This document shows positions 38,974-48,832 of a DNA stretch of 64,000 bases, piece after piece. A model generated the notes under the pieces. It was not told where the DNA came from. It was given only the letters and a program-made list of their open reading frames with translations, and did no database searches. The first letter of the stretch is position 1, and each line of letters begins with the position of its first letter. The stretch comes from Trypanosoma brucei gambiense DAL972. Its lineage: Eukaryota > Euglenozoa > Kinetoplastea > Trypanosomatida > Trypanosomatidae. The position numbers were made by a program, and so were the translations under genes. The DNA is taken from assembly GCF_000210295.1 (NCBI RefSeq), contig NC_026743.1, positions 1,116,001 through 1,180,000 on the forward strand, read 5' to 3'.

Positions 38974-39387
38974 TTATTTACGGAATGACACTACACGATC
39001 AAGGATGGTGCGCCCAATGAGTATCTGGGCCTTCAGCCTCGCCAGCATTCGGTGATCAGCGAGGGTGCCGGTCCCGTCGCTGCTGCACACAATCAAACTC
39101 GGCATCAGCATCTGAGGATGGCCACGTGAAGTTACTGCGGATGCGGGGGGGCTCAAGGAATCAAGAATCGTTGTGGAGAGCGACATTACATCTTCCTCCC
39201 CGCCTTTTCCCGTATCGCTTCCGATACGTTCCCAACGCATGAGGGCCATTCTGTAGAAGCAAAGCAACTCTCTTGGATCAGCACCGGGTTCGATCCTGAT
39301 TCCATCAAGTGCACACAATGCCTCCAGGTGAACGACTGGTGTAACGCGCTGATCCCTTAACAGAGCAAACATGTCAATTACCTGCAT
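38974..39387 (-). CDS. Small conserved-looking protein, unknown
   Basis: Protein of 137 aa with ordinary globular composition: MQVIDMFALLRDQRVTPVVH at the start, ELLCFYRMALMRWERIG (about 40-56), and a final helix HRMLARLKAQILIGRTILDR. No motif, signal or membrane segment. Codon and amino-acid use look coding, and strand and position fit the cluster. Function cannot be inferred. The gene sits between an orphan and a coiled-coil gene, with the first ATG at 39387. Confidence 0.65.
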   Translation of the reverse strand: MQVIDMFALLRDQRVTPVVHLEALCALDGIRIEPGADPRELLCFYRMALMRWERIGSDTGKGGEEDVMSLSTTILDSLSPPASAVTSRGHPQMLMPSLIVCSSDGTGTLADHRMLARLKAQILIGRTILDRVVSFRK

Positions 39388-39736
39388 GAATCACCTCTTA
39401 TATAAAGGTAGCGAGGGAAACGCAAGTGCTTCACACCACAGCTATCCCCAAAGGCAGAGAAATATAGTATTACAGTGTTAGCAAACGTTATCACGCGTAG
39501 GTCGTGCGACATGCATGCGGCACACATCCACGAAAGAAACCCCAGGAAGTCAGAAAAGTGAACAGGAAATTCGTTGGGGCACACAATCGGACGGGTAAAG
39601 CAACAGAGAGAAAAGAAAACTAGGGCAACTCACAAATGGAGTTCCGCGCGCACAAATAGTTGGCTTTAAAGCAACATCCCACCCTCACTCAACAGTACAG
39701 TGGCGATTGCCTAGAGGTTTTCACATACTGCAAGTA
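39388..39736. other. Intergenic gap, 137-aa gene to coiled-coil gene
   Basis: Short gap with no clear gene; presumed 3' UTR of the coiled-coil gene and leader of the 137-aa gene. Plus-strand purine run near 39600-39620. Confidence 0.5.
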
Positions 39737-40762
39737 TTACCGCTTGAGGAATTGCTGAATGGCCGATGCGAACTCAGCCCTTTGTGTGGTTGGAACGGGG
39801 TCTCTGAGTAATGCGGCACCGTCGGAGTTAACAGTAGTTTCCTGCGCCCTTGAGTACGACATTACATCTACTAAACCAGAACAGCCCCTTGAATCTCCAC
39901 AACCGCCTCCCAACGTCAAATTCTTCACACGTGACACGCCATCATCAACCGCAACGCTGACACTTCTGGAGCAACGACCTTCACTTTCCACACGTTGTTG
40001 CCTTGCCCCTAGCGAGTAACCCGCTATTCTTGAAAGTTGCCTTTCGATTTCCTTTACCTGCTCGTGCAGTACGTGGATTTCAACTCGGGGAACCAGCTGC
40101 TTTTCAACAAGCGCCAGCCGTTCTGCTGAAAGCATGCACTCGGCTGTTAATCGGTGCATGTCAGCCAACCGATCCACATTCAGCAATCTAATCCCCTTCG
40201 CCATGTATTTGCTATAACCTTCCATCAAGCCTAGAAGTTCCCTCCGCAGCCCAACCCCCATCCGATGCAACTCCTCTTTAACACGCGCAACTTCTCTATT
40301 CATGGATTCAAGCCAGCTCACACGCAGGGAGTCTAGTTCCTGCTCCATCTGCTCCACAGTTGTTCGCACTACTCGCTCCTGAAAGGATAACATATCCGCT
40401 GACAGGCGACCCTTCATCTCCCGGAGGTTCTTTGAGCTTGTCGCTATGGCTATGTCGTTCACATTTTTGAGGCTCGTCACATACGAGCGGAGGGAACTCT
40501 CTGCAGCAACAAGTATGTGCTCCTTCGTGCGAAACGAAATCTGCTCCATCTTCTCCTGGTCACACGTGAGGGGTTCGCCTTGAACACGTTGAACCTGCTG
40601 CTCCGCAGGAACAGAAAAGGGGGCAGAGCGTAGCTCTTTTTTAAACAGATCCGTTTCATTGGCATGAGCTACAAGCAGTCGTATGACATCAATTAGGTCC
40701 GAAGAGCACGTGTTAGAGTCCAGCAGATGCTCAAACCTCCGGTTCAGGGCCTCCGTCACCAT
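39737..40762 (-). CDS. Coiled-coil protein
   Basis: Protein of 341 aa dominated by helices. Heptad-rich segments run from about 70 to 260 (SSLRSYVTSLKNVNDIAIAT, MEQELDSLRVSWLESMNREV, HVLHEQVKEIERQLSRIAG). The C-terminal 80 residues are Ser/Gly-rich and disordered, ending FASAIQQFLKR, a short helix that may be a docking site. The N-terminal MVTEALNRRFEHLLDSNTCS could be a small helical cap. No enzyme motif. Cytoskeletal or kinetochore-type roles are possible but not shown by the sequence. Confidence 0.75.
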   Translation of the reverse strand: MVTEALNRRFEHLLDSNTCSSDLIDVIRLLVAHANETDLFKKELRSAPFSVPAEQQVQRVQGEPLTCDQEKMEQISFRTKEHILVAAESSLRSYVTSLKNVNDIAIATSSKNLREMKGRLSADMLSFQERVVRTTVEQMEQELDSLRVSWLESMNREVARVKEELHRMGVGLRRELLGLMEGYSKYMAKGIRLLNVDRLADMHRLTAECMLSAERLALVEKQLVPRVEIHVLHEQVKEIERQLSRIAGYSLGARQQRVESEGRCSRSVSVAVDDGVSRVKNLTLGGGCGDSRGCSGLVDVMSYSRAQETTVNSDGAALLRDPVPTTQRAEFASAIQQFLKR

Positions 40763-41036
40763 AGTGGATACTGCACAACGTTCCTTTTTTCTTTTGGTCC
40801 GATTTGATGGTCCACCGTTGTATCAGGTTAGTTTCAGAAGAGGAAGCAACCGAATTATTCTCAAGGAAGAAAATAGCAGCAGCAATCACGAAAATGTAAA
40901 ATCACAGGAATGCAACTGAACAACTGATACTTACCTCCGTGTTTGTCCCTTTCTCATCCAACAGCCCTAAACAAAGCGTGCTTCCCCCTTCCTTTAATAA
41001 ACGAAACGTCTTTCCCCATCTCCATCCCAGGCACAT

Positions 41037-41642
41037 TTAAAAAATAATAACAGATTTGCGTTGTAGAACAACCGTTTCAAACACTTTCCGGAACCTTTCC
41101 CCAACGCCGGTCAGATCACCAGCGAGTGCAAAACCCTCAGAGGAGACGAGGCCCTTTGCAATAAGGGTAAATGGCTCGTCCCTCTCCAATATCATCTCAA
41201 GTACAAATAACAACCCCCTCTCCGTTACCTTCGTGTCGCTAATGTCGAGTAGTTCCACCTGCGCAGGCACTGCTGAAAAACGAATGACTTGAGACAAAAA
41301 TATGACGACTTCATCGTTGATGCGGTTGTTCCGGGCAGCTCGAATGGTTCTTACATGGGGTAGCTGGCCGTTCGCCAGCGCTAATGCAGCAGGAAAGGGT
41401 GGAACACCACTAATATCGATGTCGGATTCTTCTGATGTGAGAATTCGCATCAATTCCTCCCTTTCATGATGAGTCGCTCCAGACGCAAAAAGGTTGAACA
41501 TACTATCGACTAGCTTTTGGGCTCTCGTGGTGGCCTTTGACAGGGTTTCAAGTTGTGCGCCTTCCTCTGCGATCCGCATACGCGTAGCGCCCGCCATGCG
41601 CTGGAGCTCTGACATGGTCTTTCGTGTCCCATCACTATACAT
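41037..41642 (-). CDS. Leucine-rich-repeat-like protein, tropomodulin-like pattern
   Basis: Protein of 201 aa. A helical N-terminus (MSELQRMAGATRMRIAEE) leads into a region with spaced leucines and asparagines: LPHVRTIRAARNNRINDEVV, then AQVELLDISDTKVTERGLLF and GEPFTLIAKGLVSSEG-like strands. This recalls the tropomodulin-type LRR tail where L-x-x-A-x-N-x-I-x-D and L-D-I-S-x-T-x-V-T-x-x-G-L alternate. Only two repeats are clear, so it could be a small LRR capping protein. No signal or membrane segment. Two near ATGs (41642 and 41615) are possible. Confidence 0.65.
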   Translation of the reverse strand: MYSDGTRKTMSELQRMAGATRMRIAEEGAQLETLSKATTRAQKLVDSMFNLFASGATHHEREELMRILTSEESDIDISGVPPFPAALALANGQLPHVRTIRAARNNRINDEVVIFLSQVIRFSAVPAQVELLDISDTKVTERGLLFVLEMILERDEPFTLIAKGLVSSEGFALAGDLTGVGERFRKVFETVVLQRKSVIIF

Positions 41643-42473
41643 CGGTATCCCACGGGAGATGGCACCCTCCTTCTGCTTCGTTTCGCTCGATCACGCGCCC
41701 ACAATACACACACACTCAGTTTACTCCTCGTTTGGTTTGCACTCAGTTTGGGATACCTGAAGTGTGGCGTGATAAACGCACACCGAGCGGCAAAGTTTGT
41801 ATACACCGACTTTTATGAACGTTTTAACTGATTGAGGCGACAGCCACGGTTTCTCACTCACTTGGTAACGAACAAATAAACCCCGTCCAAACTATGGTAG
41901 AAATGAAGAAATGGTGGGAGAAACTCACAAAAAGTACGGTGAGCGTTACGGTAAGAACTCTACGGCACCTCGGATGGCAGGGGGATTCACGTCATAGCTA
42001 GCGTGTCATTCTGCAAGGCAAGAATCAACAATCTGTGCGGGCAAAAGTAAGGGCTTTATGGGCCAATAAACTACTGGACGTAATTCTGCCGACCCTAGCC
42101 TCGTTATCGGTAATGATTACGCATGTACCAAGATGTTAGCGGTGAAATACCTCAGAATTTTCCGAATATGAGGAGTATCGTCAACACCGCCACCATTATT
42201 ATTATTATCTTTTTTTTTGGGGGGGAGGGGTCTAGAAGAGGACGGCGATGCACACGGCGAGGCAAAATACGACCGTCCTTTTGCATCCACACTATCGTTA
42301 ACGAAACCATTATAAATAACATCCCTCTGATAAGAATTGCTTCAAGAAAAAGAGGCAAACACAAAGCACCTGAAGGATCGGCCAGGTTCACTTGACGCAA
42401 AGGTAACTTCGCTGCTTGCAAACTAAGGGAGTTAATAGCAACGACATTTTCGCGATCGCTGCAAACGAAAGAA
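41643..42473. other. Intergenic gap, LRR-like to TFIIA gene
   Basis: About 830 bp of presumed UTR. Includes a TTA/TTTTTTTTGGGG stretch near 42196-42225. Open frames here begin with non-ATG codons or are compositionally biased. Confidence 0.5.
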
Positions 42474-43016
42474 TTAGGGCCGCGAGCGCTTCCGTTTTTT
42501 TCTCGAAGACGCGGATACTGAAGTTGCGCTACGACTCACCACCTCTTTCAGGTACACTTTCAGATAATCTAGTCGAATGGTCTCTGTAGACCCCGTGGCG
42601 TCCGTCAGTTCTAAGATAGGGTCCTTCAGGAGTATCGTCCACATTCCATCCTTCACACGGTAAACCGGGTACAAAACTTCCTCGTCCAGAACATCACAGG
42701 GGGTTGTGGCTACAGTGTGCGTCACCTCTGAAGGCGGTAAGGGGAACTCCATTTCCGCAGGCCTCGTGCTGAGCGTGGGAGCGTCAATCGAACTGAGACC
42801 AGATTCACCTCCAAGAGTGGCGTGACCCACAAGTGACGGTGCCGACGTGCGCACGCGCACTTGTGAGCGGACGGGCGCTTCCGCCAGCGTCCGGTCCATG
42901 GCAATATCAAATATTTCCCAGAGTTGCTGTTTCTGCCCTTCAGTGAGGAGGCAGTCGGACTCCAGTTCGGCCAACGTCGCCCCAAGTGCCACACCCAGCA
43001 GGCTCTCACGGTACAT
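42474..43016 (-). CDS. Transcription factor IIA gamma subunit
   Basis: Predicted small subunit of TFIIA (TFIIA-2 in trypanosome usage), 180 aa. The N-terminal helical part YRESLLGVALGATLAELESD and TEGQKQQLWEIFDIAMDRTL (about 2-45) matches the TFIIA-gamma four-helix domain. The C-terminal YPVYRVKDGMWTILLKDPIL and the strand before KVYLKEV match the beta-barrel strands (compare YRFCDNVWTFVLNDV). A disordered insert of about 60 residues separates them, making it longer than human TFIIA-gamma (109 aa). The tail is Lys/Arg-rich (SSRKKRKRSRP), probably a nuclear signal. In trypanosomes TFIIA is found with SNAPc at the spliced-leader RNA promoter. Divergent but recognisable. Confidence 0.85.
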   Translation of the reverse strand: MYRESLLGVALGATLAELESDCLLTEGQKQQLWEIFDIAMDRTLAEAPVRSQVRVRTSAPSLVGHATLGGESGLSSIDAPTLSTRPAEMEFPLPPSEVTHTVATTPCDVLDEEVLYPVYRVKDGMWTILLKDPILELTDATGSTETIRLDYLKVYLKEVVSRSATSVSASSRKKRKRSRP

Positions 43017-43372
43017 TTGCGCAGTTAGGGCAGACCCACCAAAAGCGGCGCTCCACTCTTATTTCCTAAGAAACCGTTTTTAAAACGTATCCCACGAGAA
43101 CAAAAGGGGGAAGAGGTCCGGCAAAATGGTAAGGTGACGGAGAGAAGAAAGTTACAGAAAAACACGACCCGATGCAAACTCTTATCGACTGAAAATGACA
43201 CGGTGCATAAGAAAGAGGGAGGTAAAGCAACAGGGAAAGGCAGCACTCAAGTCGAACCGTAGCCCCTTCTGCGATCCTTGTCTCCTTTTTTCTCGCCTTC
43301 ATTCGCCGCCACGTAAGTACGCACACTCGTCGACATCCGCACCCCCTACAAACCTAAGTCAAGCGCACATGA
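43017..43372. other. Intergenic gap, TFIIA to helical-repeat gene
   Basis: Plus-strand purine-rich runs at about 43098-43118 and 43135-43165 give minus-strand pyrimidine tracts for TFIIA. No gene seen. Confidence 0.5.
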
Positions 43373-44791
43373 TCACTGTAAACCGTATGCCTTCTTTACG
43401 AACAGAAGCCGTTCAAGCACCACTTTCGACTCTTTTTCAGCACTCGCCTCATCTGGCAAAACCACCGCACCACTGCTCAAACACTGTAAAAGATTCTGCT
43501 GGGCTTCGTTACGAACGTTGAGTGTCACACATGCCCACAAAGTTTGCAGGAGTGTTATCCCATCAAGTGCATCACGGTGCACGGACAGCAACTGCGTACA
43601 GACGTGCACGAGTTCGTCGCTCCTCTCCTGCACGACAGCGAAGCTCGTCAAGATCCCGGCGGCGTCAACGGGACTGACGTACCCGCCTTGTTTCACGATA
43701 GACACGAAGCGCGACGCTAACAATGGAAAGAGCTCACCATCGAAAAGGTCGAAGGAAGCGAGGGAGCTCAATGTTTGGTTGATCTCATCAGGTCGGAAAT
43801 CAGCAACAACCTTACAAGCGCGTTCAGCAAGTGTCCCAAGTACCTCCTCGGCGGGTACATTAGCGCGGTAAAAGGCATCACACGTCTTCGCAATAGAATT
43901 CGAGTCAAATGTATTGCCAATAGCCACAATCCGCTCACCACACGCCGTAAAAAGAGGTGATGGGGCTCGTCCGGCCTTTGCGAGGCACGAAACGAGCGAT
44001 GCCATCAGTGGCGCCGGTAACTCCGCTAGTTCTCCGAGCAAGCGTTGCTCAAGCGCGGTGAATAATGCGTCGTCCACGAAACCGATTTCCGCAAACCCAT
44101 CAAGGATGGTGACAGCCACTAGCGGTGGTCCTTGTGATGCTTGTCGTTCTGCTTGATCACGTAACGTAAGGAATAGGTCTCTGTGAAAATACCGCACACG
44201 GGAAAGGGCGTGTGCCACGTTCGCCGTATGCGCTACGAACGTGCGTGGGTCCTTCATCACAACGGCCGCCCTGTCGCAGATAACTTTATAGAATTCCTCG
44301 TGATGCACCTGCGCTCTGCCATAGGCGTTGATAAGAACTGCACACGAAACTGTGTCGAGAGTTGCTGCGAGTGTAATGAGCCTGCGTATGTACGTGAAAA
44401 GGACCTCGTACAGATGTGGTGAACGCAAAATCAAACAAGAGTGAGCAATGCGGGCTAGAGATGGTGCGTCCATCACCCCCACTGCCTCAGGTGTCAGGCT
44501 TAATCCCACGACGGCACCGAACGGCTGGCCTTTGGTTGGCGATATTCGCAGCTGTGTGGCCGCGTGGCATATTTTTCCCGCCACAACTGGAGTCCACGCC
44601 GAGTGGATGTCGTCGAGTGACTCATTTTCAAACAACTGCCTCCCGTGGAGAATGAGGTCTTGTTTACGCTCAGATGTACCCAACTGGTGTTGTACCTTTT
44701 CTACTGATGAGACGAAAGCCTCAGTTGAGATTAACCGCGGCGCTGGGCAACAACATGATCCCCCTATTGCTAGTGAATAACGCCGGATCAT
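43373..44791 (-). CDS. Mitochondrial helical-repeat protein (OPR/FASTK-like)
   Basis: Protein of 472 aa with a likely mitochondrial presequence (MIRRYSLAIGGSCCCPAPRL). From about residue 100 it consists of tandem helical hairpins of about 36-40 residues, for example SLARIAHSCLILRSPHLYEV, TVSCAVLINAYGRAQVHHEE, FVAHTANVAHALSRVRYFHR and SNSIAKTCDAFYRANVPAEE. The pattern (L-A-x-x-x-x-A-x-x-x-x with hydrophobic spacing) recalls octatricopeptide or FASTK-type RNA-binding repeats rather than 35-residue PPRs. Trypanosome mitochondria rely on many such proteins for RNA processing, editing and ribosome assembly. No RAP domain is seen at the C-terminus. RNA target unknown. Confidence 0.78.
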   Translation of the reverse strand: MIRRYSLAIGGSCCCPAPRLISTEAFVSSVEKVQHQLGTSERKQDLILHGRQLFENESLDDIHSAWTPVVAGKICHAATQLRISPTKGQPFGAVVGLSLTPEAVGVMDAPSLARIAHSCLILRSPHLYEVLFTYIRRLITLAATLDTVSCAVLINAYGRAQVHHEEFYKVICDRAAVVMKDPRTFVAHTANVAHALSRVRYFHRDLFLTLRDQAERQASQGPPLVAVTILDGFAEIGFVDDALFTALEQRLLGELAELPAPLMASLVSCLAKAGRAPSPLFTACGERIVAIGNTFDSNSIAKTCDAFYRANVPAEEVLGTLAERACKVVADFRPDEINQTLSSLASFDLFDGELFPLLASRFVSIVKQGGYVSPVDAAGILTSFAVVQERSDELVHVCTQLLSVHRDALDGITLLQTLWACVTLNVRNEAQQNLLQCLSSGAVVLPDEASAEKESKVVLERLLFVKKAYGLQ

Positions 44792-45246
44792 TAGTTTCTA
44801 TTGTCGCGGACGGCGCTCTTCTAACAATCGAACAAATCACCTATGAGATACCAATAATATATATATATATAAAGCAGTGAACCCGGGGAGAATATGCAGT
44901 GCACAGAAGCGCAGGAGGAAGGAAAACAACCAATGAAAAATGCTAACACAACGGTGCGACCGCTAGTTACCTCCAAATACCTAGAGTACAAACATAGGTA
45001 AAATATGTAGCGGGGCAAATCAGGACCGGCGACCACGCACTAAAGTGTACCGCCTGGGATTACAAACACATTGATACATCCCAAAAACCAGAGGGTTGAT
45101 AACTCTACTGCAGCAATTGTCGAGTGCATCTATCGATAGCAAGAAGCATTTGGTCACTCCCTCTTCCCAAACTTGTAACGAAACTTTTTTTTTTGCTCTA
45201 TCTGGTTTAACTCCGTTATGTGGCTTCAGGATGTACTACCTGTTTA
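44792..45246. other. Intergenic gap with short TA run
   Basis: TA run at about 44857-44871. The rest is presumed 3' UTR of the disordered-protein gene. No gene seen. Confidence 0.5.
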
Positions 45247-46425
45247 TTATATGAGGCCGACAGTCTTCAAATATTGTCTAGTTTCATAGCTACCATAGCC
45301 GTCACTTTGTGAGTCGTAACCTGTGACGGAAGCGCTGGTCTCACCGAATTCATCCTTGTCTGGTTGATTCCAACCACGAGAAGAGTTCCAACCTTTCACC
45401 GACTGTAATTCCTCGGCACAACTGACTCCTCCAGTCACGGAGCTCCCAGCAACGGGACCAGAACCTAAAGTACCAGTGTGCGGCGGTATAAATTCTTCTT
45501 CTCGTCTGGTGACGTGTGAAGCGTCCACTTTACGGCTGCTTGGTACGATACGCTTGCGCGCCCTCTGGTGATGATGTTTTTCCTCTGAAGGAGCAGAGCT
45601 AAACAATGAAGACGTCACATGACGCGCACCATAATCAAGACGGGAGGCAGACGAAGTCGAGCTGCGCGCGGTGGGCCGCGCCGTTGGTTTGGGATCATCT
45701 TGATTAACACTAACATTCATACTCGCGGAGTGTCCCGTAGCAACAGAAGTGGAGGTGATAGCCGAACGGTTTGGTGTCGGTAGCTTACCGCGCAGCGACG
45801 ACAATAGAGGGTTTTCTCCACGCACGCCGCGGGTGGCACTACTGTGGCGAGAGCCAGCGGAAGGATCCCACGGAGCTGCGGACTCCGAGGAGCGATTCAT
45901 CATGCTCTGCCGAGACACATCAGAATCCCCCGGTGGCGGTGTGCAGGAGCGCGATACTTCCCCCTGATGTTGTGCACTGGAAGGTTGGCGCTCCGTAACC
46001 ACGGCATCCTCCCTGTGCTCACCCGCCCTACCACGCACACTGCTAGAGGTGACGGGGGCGTCTACAGCTGTCAGGGGTGCCCCTACAGAAGCAGAGAGTG
46101 CGGTGTGTACCGGAGCGCTCTGACTGGCGTCCTCGGAATCATGCTTCGTAGTTGAAGCATTTAGATGAGGAAGCGCAGAAATGGCCATGTAAAGTTGCTG
46201 TAGTGATAGCGCCATCGACTGCAACTGAATTTGGAGCGCCTGTTGCTGCTGGTACAGCAGCTGCAACATTAGTCGGTCTTCCTGCGTAAAGGAGCCCCCA
46301 CCACTCACAGTGCTTTCCGCGGGACGTCCTGCTATGTGGAACAGCTGCCGAGCTGAGAAAGGTGCGGTTGGTGTAGAGAAGATATTCGAAACTCCCCCCT
46401 GGAAGGGTGCCTGCATCCCGCTCAT
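45247..46425 (-). CDS. Low-complexity Ser-rich protein with conserved-looking ends
   Basis: Protein of 392 aa, mostly disordered and rich in Ser, Thr, Pro, Ala and Arg. Two ordered islands are visible: a Gln-rich helix near 50-85 (LMLQLLYQQQQALQIQLQSM) which could be a coiled coil, and the C-terminus SYETRQYLKTVGLI, a short amphipathic element often seen as a docking motif. Many Ser-Arg and basic clusters (RKRIVPSSRK) suggest phosphorylation or nuclear/cytoskeletal association. No family recognised. Coding status is supported by strand, length and lack of stops. Confidence 0.7.
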   Translation of the reverse strand: MSGMQAPFQGGVSNIFSTPTAPFSARQLFHIAGRPAESTVSGGGSFTQEDRLMLQLLYQQQQALQIQLQSMALSLQQLYMAISALPHLNASTTKHDSEDASQSAPVHTALSASVGAPLTAVDAPVTSSSVRGRAGEHREDAVVTERQPSSAQHQGEVSRSCTPPPGDSDVSRQSMMNRSSESAAPWDPSAGSRHSSATRGVRGENPLLSSLRGKLPTPNRSAITSTSVATGHSASMNVSVNQDDPKPTARPTARSSTSSASRLDYGARHVTSSLFSSAPSEEKHHHQRARKRIVPSSRKVDASHVTRREEEFIPPHTGTLGSGPVAGSSVTGGVSCAEELQSVKGWNSSRGWNQPDKDEFGETSASVTGYDSQSDGYGSYETRQYLKTVGLI

Positions 46426-47524
46426 AAGAAACAGGGTACTGAGATGATGACCCGAGACCTTGGAAAGTTAAAATGAATAGTAAAAAAAAATGGGAAAAAA
46501 ACAGGCAAACAGTGGGGAACAGCACTCAGAGTCCTATCCGTAGAAACAGCTAGTGTCCACTTAGAAGTCTCATCAAGGCGTAAAAACACACATTCACGTA
46601 CGCGCAGGGCATGCAACAACAAAGAGACTAAAGAAAACAATACAAAAAAGGGTTAGATTCCTCCCTCCCCCCCCCAAACTTTGTAGCAGCTGATTAAACG
46701 TTGTGGCAAACGGTAGTGGGAAGTTAGCCACAACTCGGTTTCGTTACTAGCTCCTCAGCGTTAGAAATAAAGAATACAGTTCATGTAAAGGTAAGCTCAT
46801 TCCTTTATCGGTAAGATGGTAATGGCATGCACGAAGTGACCAAAATACCACCTATCCTCAGTATATCCTGAAGTAAATAATCCACAACGACGGTGTTTTA
46901 AAAAACAACATAACGACCAACTAAAGGGAGCTCGACAACAGTATGTTATTGAGTGGACAGACGGGGGTGCATCCACCACTTACCCGCCAACTTGCAACAT
47001 TGAAAAAGGCGGCGTGATTTCCGTGCGTTTCAAGCACCAGTAACACATGTGGAAATCACCTTTTAGTACGTTAAAGGCAAGGTATTCCACAAGCAGCAAC
47101 CACCTCACAGCCCTTCCAGCGTGGCACCAGACCGGGTGACCCGCAGGAATTGGCAACAAGATGCGGTCACCACCACGACACAACAAAACAGGTCCGTGGG
47201 GCGGTGCACATATCAATCTACTAGCATGGTGGTGACGGAGTGAGGGTTGCGGTCAAAATTGCAACAACACTGCCTACCGAGAAGCGGCAGAAGCGTTTCG
47301 AACCCATTAGAAGTTACATAAGCACATTCCCCCCTTCTTAGTGTCAATAAAATGGCAGATATGATGCGTGGCGGCAACGTCACAGGCAGACAGGCTAATA
47401 TTTCAGTTCAAAACAAACAACGAAAGGAAATGGCATTCGACGACGTTGGGCCACCCCGCTGCCAGGAGGTGGCAAACAAAGAGCACTAAGGAAGATTTGG
47501 CGTTCTCTAAACCAGAACAGGTGT
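46426..47524. other. 1.1-kb gap, disordered-protein gene to Dus2
   Basis: Presumed Dus2 3' UTR and leader of the disordered-protein gene. An A-run at about 46481-46500 and a C9 run near 46665-46674 are seen. Minus-strand frames between 46797 and 47216 begin with non-ATG codons and have no recognisable domain. Confidence 0.5.
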
Positions 47525-48832
47525 TTACCGACCCATCTCCGCCTCTCCCTTGTGCTTTTTAGAAAGCCGATGAATCCCCTCCACATGGCTGTCCCCATCG
47601 ACGCCGGTTGTTTCACCAATCAACAACTTCGCTTCATTAAGATCCTGTTCCTCCACAGGAAGAGACGACAGCAATTCTGCTTCCGACACACCTTGCATAG
47701 ACTGCTGCTCCTCCACAGACAGACCAAATATTCTGGCTGCATCCTCATAGCAGTTTGTTTCCCGCTGAAGTGCAATCATCAAGTGTTTTAACGCCGTAAT
47801 GTTAGGCACACTTCTCGTCAAGTGATATTTCGTGTACACATACGGTGTCCGGTAGATCACATGGTGCCGCAACAAACCACGATACAATTCCATCCATGAC
47901 GCACATGCCATTGGAGTGGCCATAAAATCCGTACAAGGACCCCGGTCGTCACCGGGGTCCTCCCGTGGTTCGGACGACACCTTCGAAAAGACACTCATAT
48001 CCAACATGGCGTGGCGGGCAATCATGGCGGCATCGAAACCAAACTGCGCAGCCTTACGCCTGCCGTCACCCCTAGATGATATAGATCCATTAAGAACGAA
48101 ACAGACCTTTGAAAACAACTTGTGACTACGGAGTTGGCTGATTGTTGCCGCAACTCGCTCATAGTGTGGGGGTGAATCGGGCAGTTGATCAGGCGTGCGG
48201 GCATGCAAAGTTATTGCATGAACACGATCGGGGCCTACCCCCTCCATCACAGATAGTAGCATTTGCGCCGTAGCATCAGCCGTATCAAGAAGCCGGGTTT
48301 TAAAACTAATGGGAACCCGTCGGCGACGGGCCACGACTTTCTCGGGGCTGTTAACCGCCTCATCAACAGCGACAAGTATAGCCGCAGCTCGCGCAGGGTC
48401 CCGCATGAGTGCCGCACCCATTCCATTGTCAACACTAAACTTTTTGGGACACCCCATGTTTACGTCGATGCCATCCACGTCGTCTACGCATAGCAGCGCT
48501 GCACGCGCACCAATGGCCGGTTCGGCCACACCCAACTGCAGCACAACCGGCGCCCCCTCCCCTTGCGAGTTGCATCCACCACGCGCCACTGTAGCGAAGG
48601 CAATGCTTCGCTTGAACTTATTCTTATATGGTTCATACGAAACAAACTCAACCATGGAACAGGGGCAGCCAGCGTACGTACGGACCTCCCGCTTGCAGCG
48701 AATCAGTTTGGAGGCCACCACCTCCTCAGAAAACACAATGTCAGCCCCCTGCGCTGCACAGAAAACTCGGAAACCGACGGTCCCAACACGCACCATTGGG
48801 GCAAGAATTGTTTTCCCATTGAAAATGGACAT
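47525..48832 (-). CDS. DUS2: tRNA-dihydrouridine synthase, Dus2 type
   Basis: FMN-dependent tRNA-dihydrouridine synthase, 435 aa, reducing uridine in the D-loop (U20 for Dus2). The TIM-barrel N-terminus ILAPMVRVGTVGFRVFCAA and the catalytic block DVNMGCPKKFSVDNGMGAAL carry the active-site cysteine and the S-x-x-x-G-M-G-A-A-L form typical of Dus2 rather than Dus1/3. Further along, VHAITLHART (FMN phosphate/H-x-R) and FVLNGSIS match the family. A C-terminal helical domain follows (MELYRGLLRHHVIYRTPYVY, PNITALKHLMIALQ); no double-stranded-RNA-binding domain, unlike human DUS2. A charged tail (RLSKKHKGEAEMGR) ends the protein. Confidence 0.92.
   Translation of the reverse strand: MSIFNGKTILAPMVRVGTVGFRVFCAAQGADIVFSEEVVASKLIRCKREVRTYAGCPCSMVEFVSYEPYKNKFKRSIAFATVARGGCNSQGEGAPVVLQLGVAEPAIGARAALLCVDDVDGIDVNMGCPKKFSVDNGMGAALMRDPARAAAILVAVDEAVNSPEKVVARRRRVPISFKTRLLDTADATAQMLLSVMEGVGPDRVHAITLHARTPDQLPDSPPHYERVAATISQLRSHKLFSKVCFVLNGSISSRGDGRRKAAQFGFDAAMIARHAMLDMSVFSKVSSEPREDPGDDRGPCTDFMATPMACASWMELYRGLLRHHVIYRTPYVYTKYHLTRSVPNITALKHLMIALQRETNCYEDAARIFGLSVEEQQSMQGVSEAELLSSLPVEEQDLNEAKLLIGETTGVDGDSHVEGIHRLSKKHKGEAEMGR

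Noticed and set aside
38441..39055. 204-codon plus-strand open frame
   Set aside because: It is antisense to two well-supported minus-strand genes and their splice signals, has biased composition (Lys/Thr/Ile runs from UTR sequence) and no domain pattern.
39280..39305. tRNA B-box-like word GGGTTCGATCC
   Set aside because: It lies inside a coding frame, and no matching A box, D arm or acceptor stem could be found around it.
42152..42421. 89-codon minus-strand frame with hydrophobic segments
   Set aside because: Starts at TTG and the hydrophobic tail comes from a TTATTATT low-complexity stretch.
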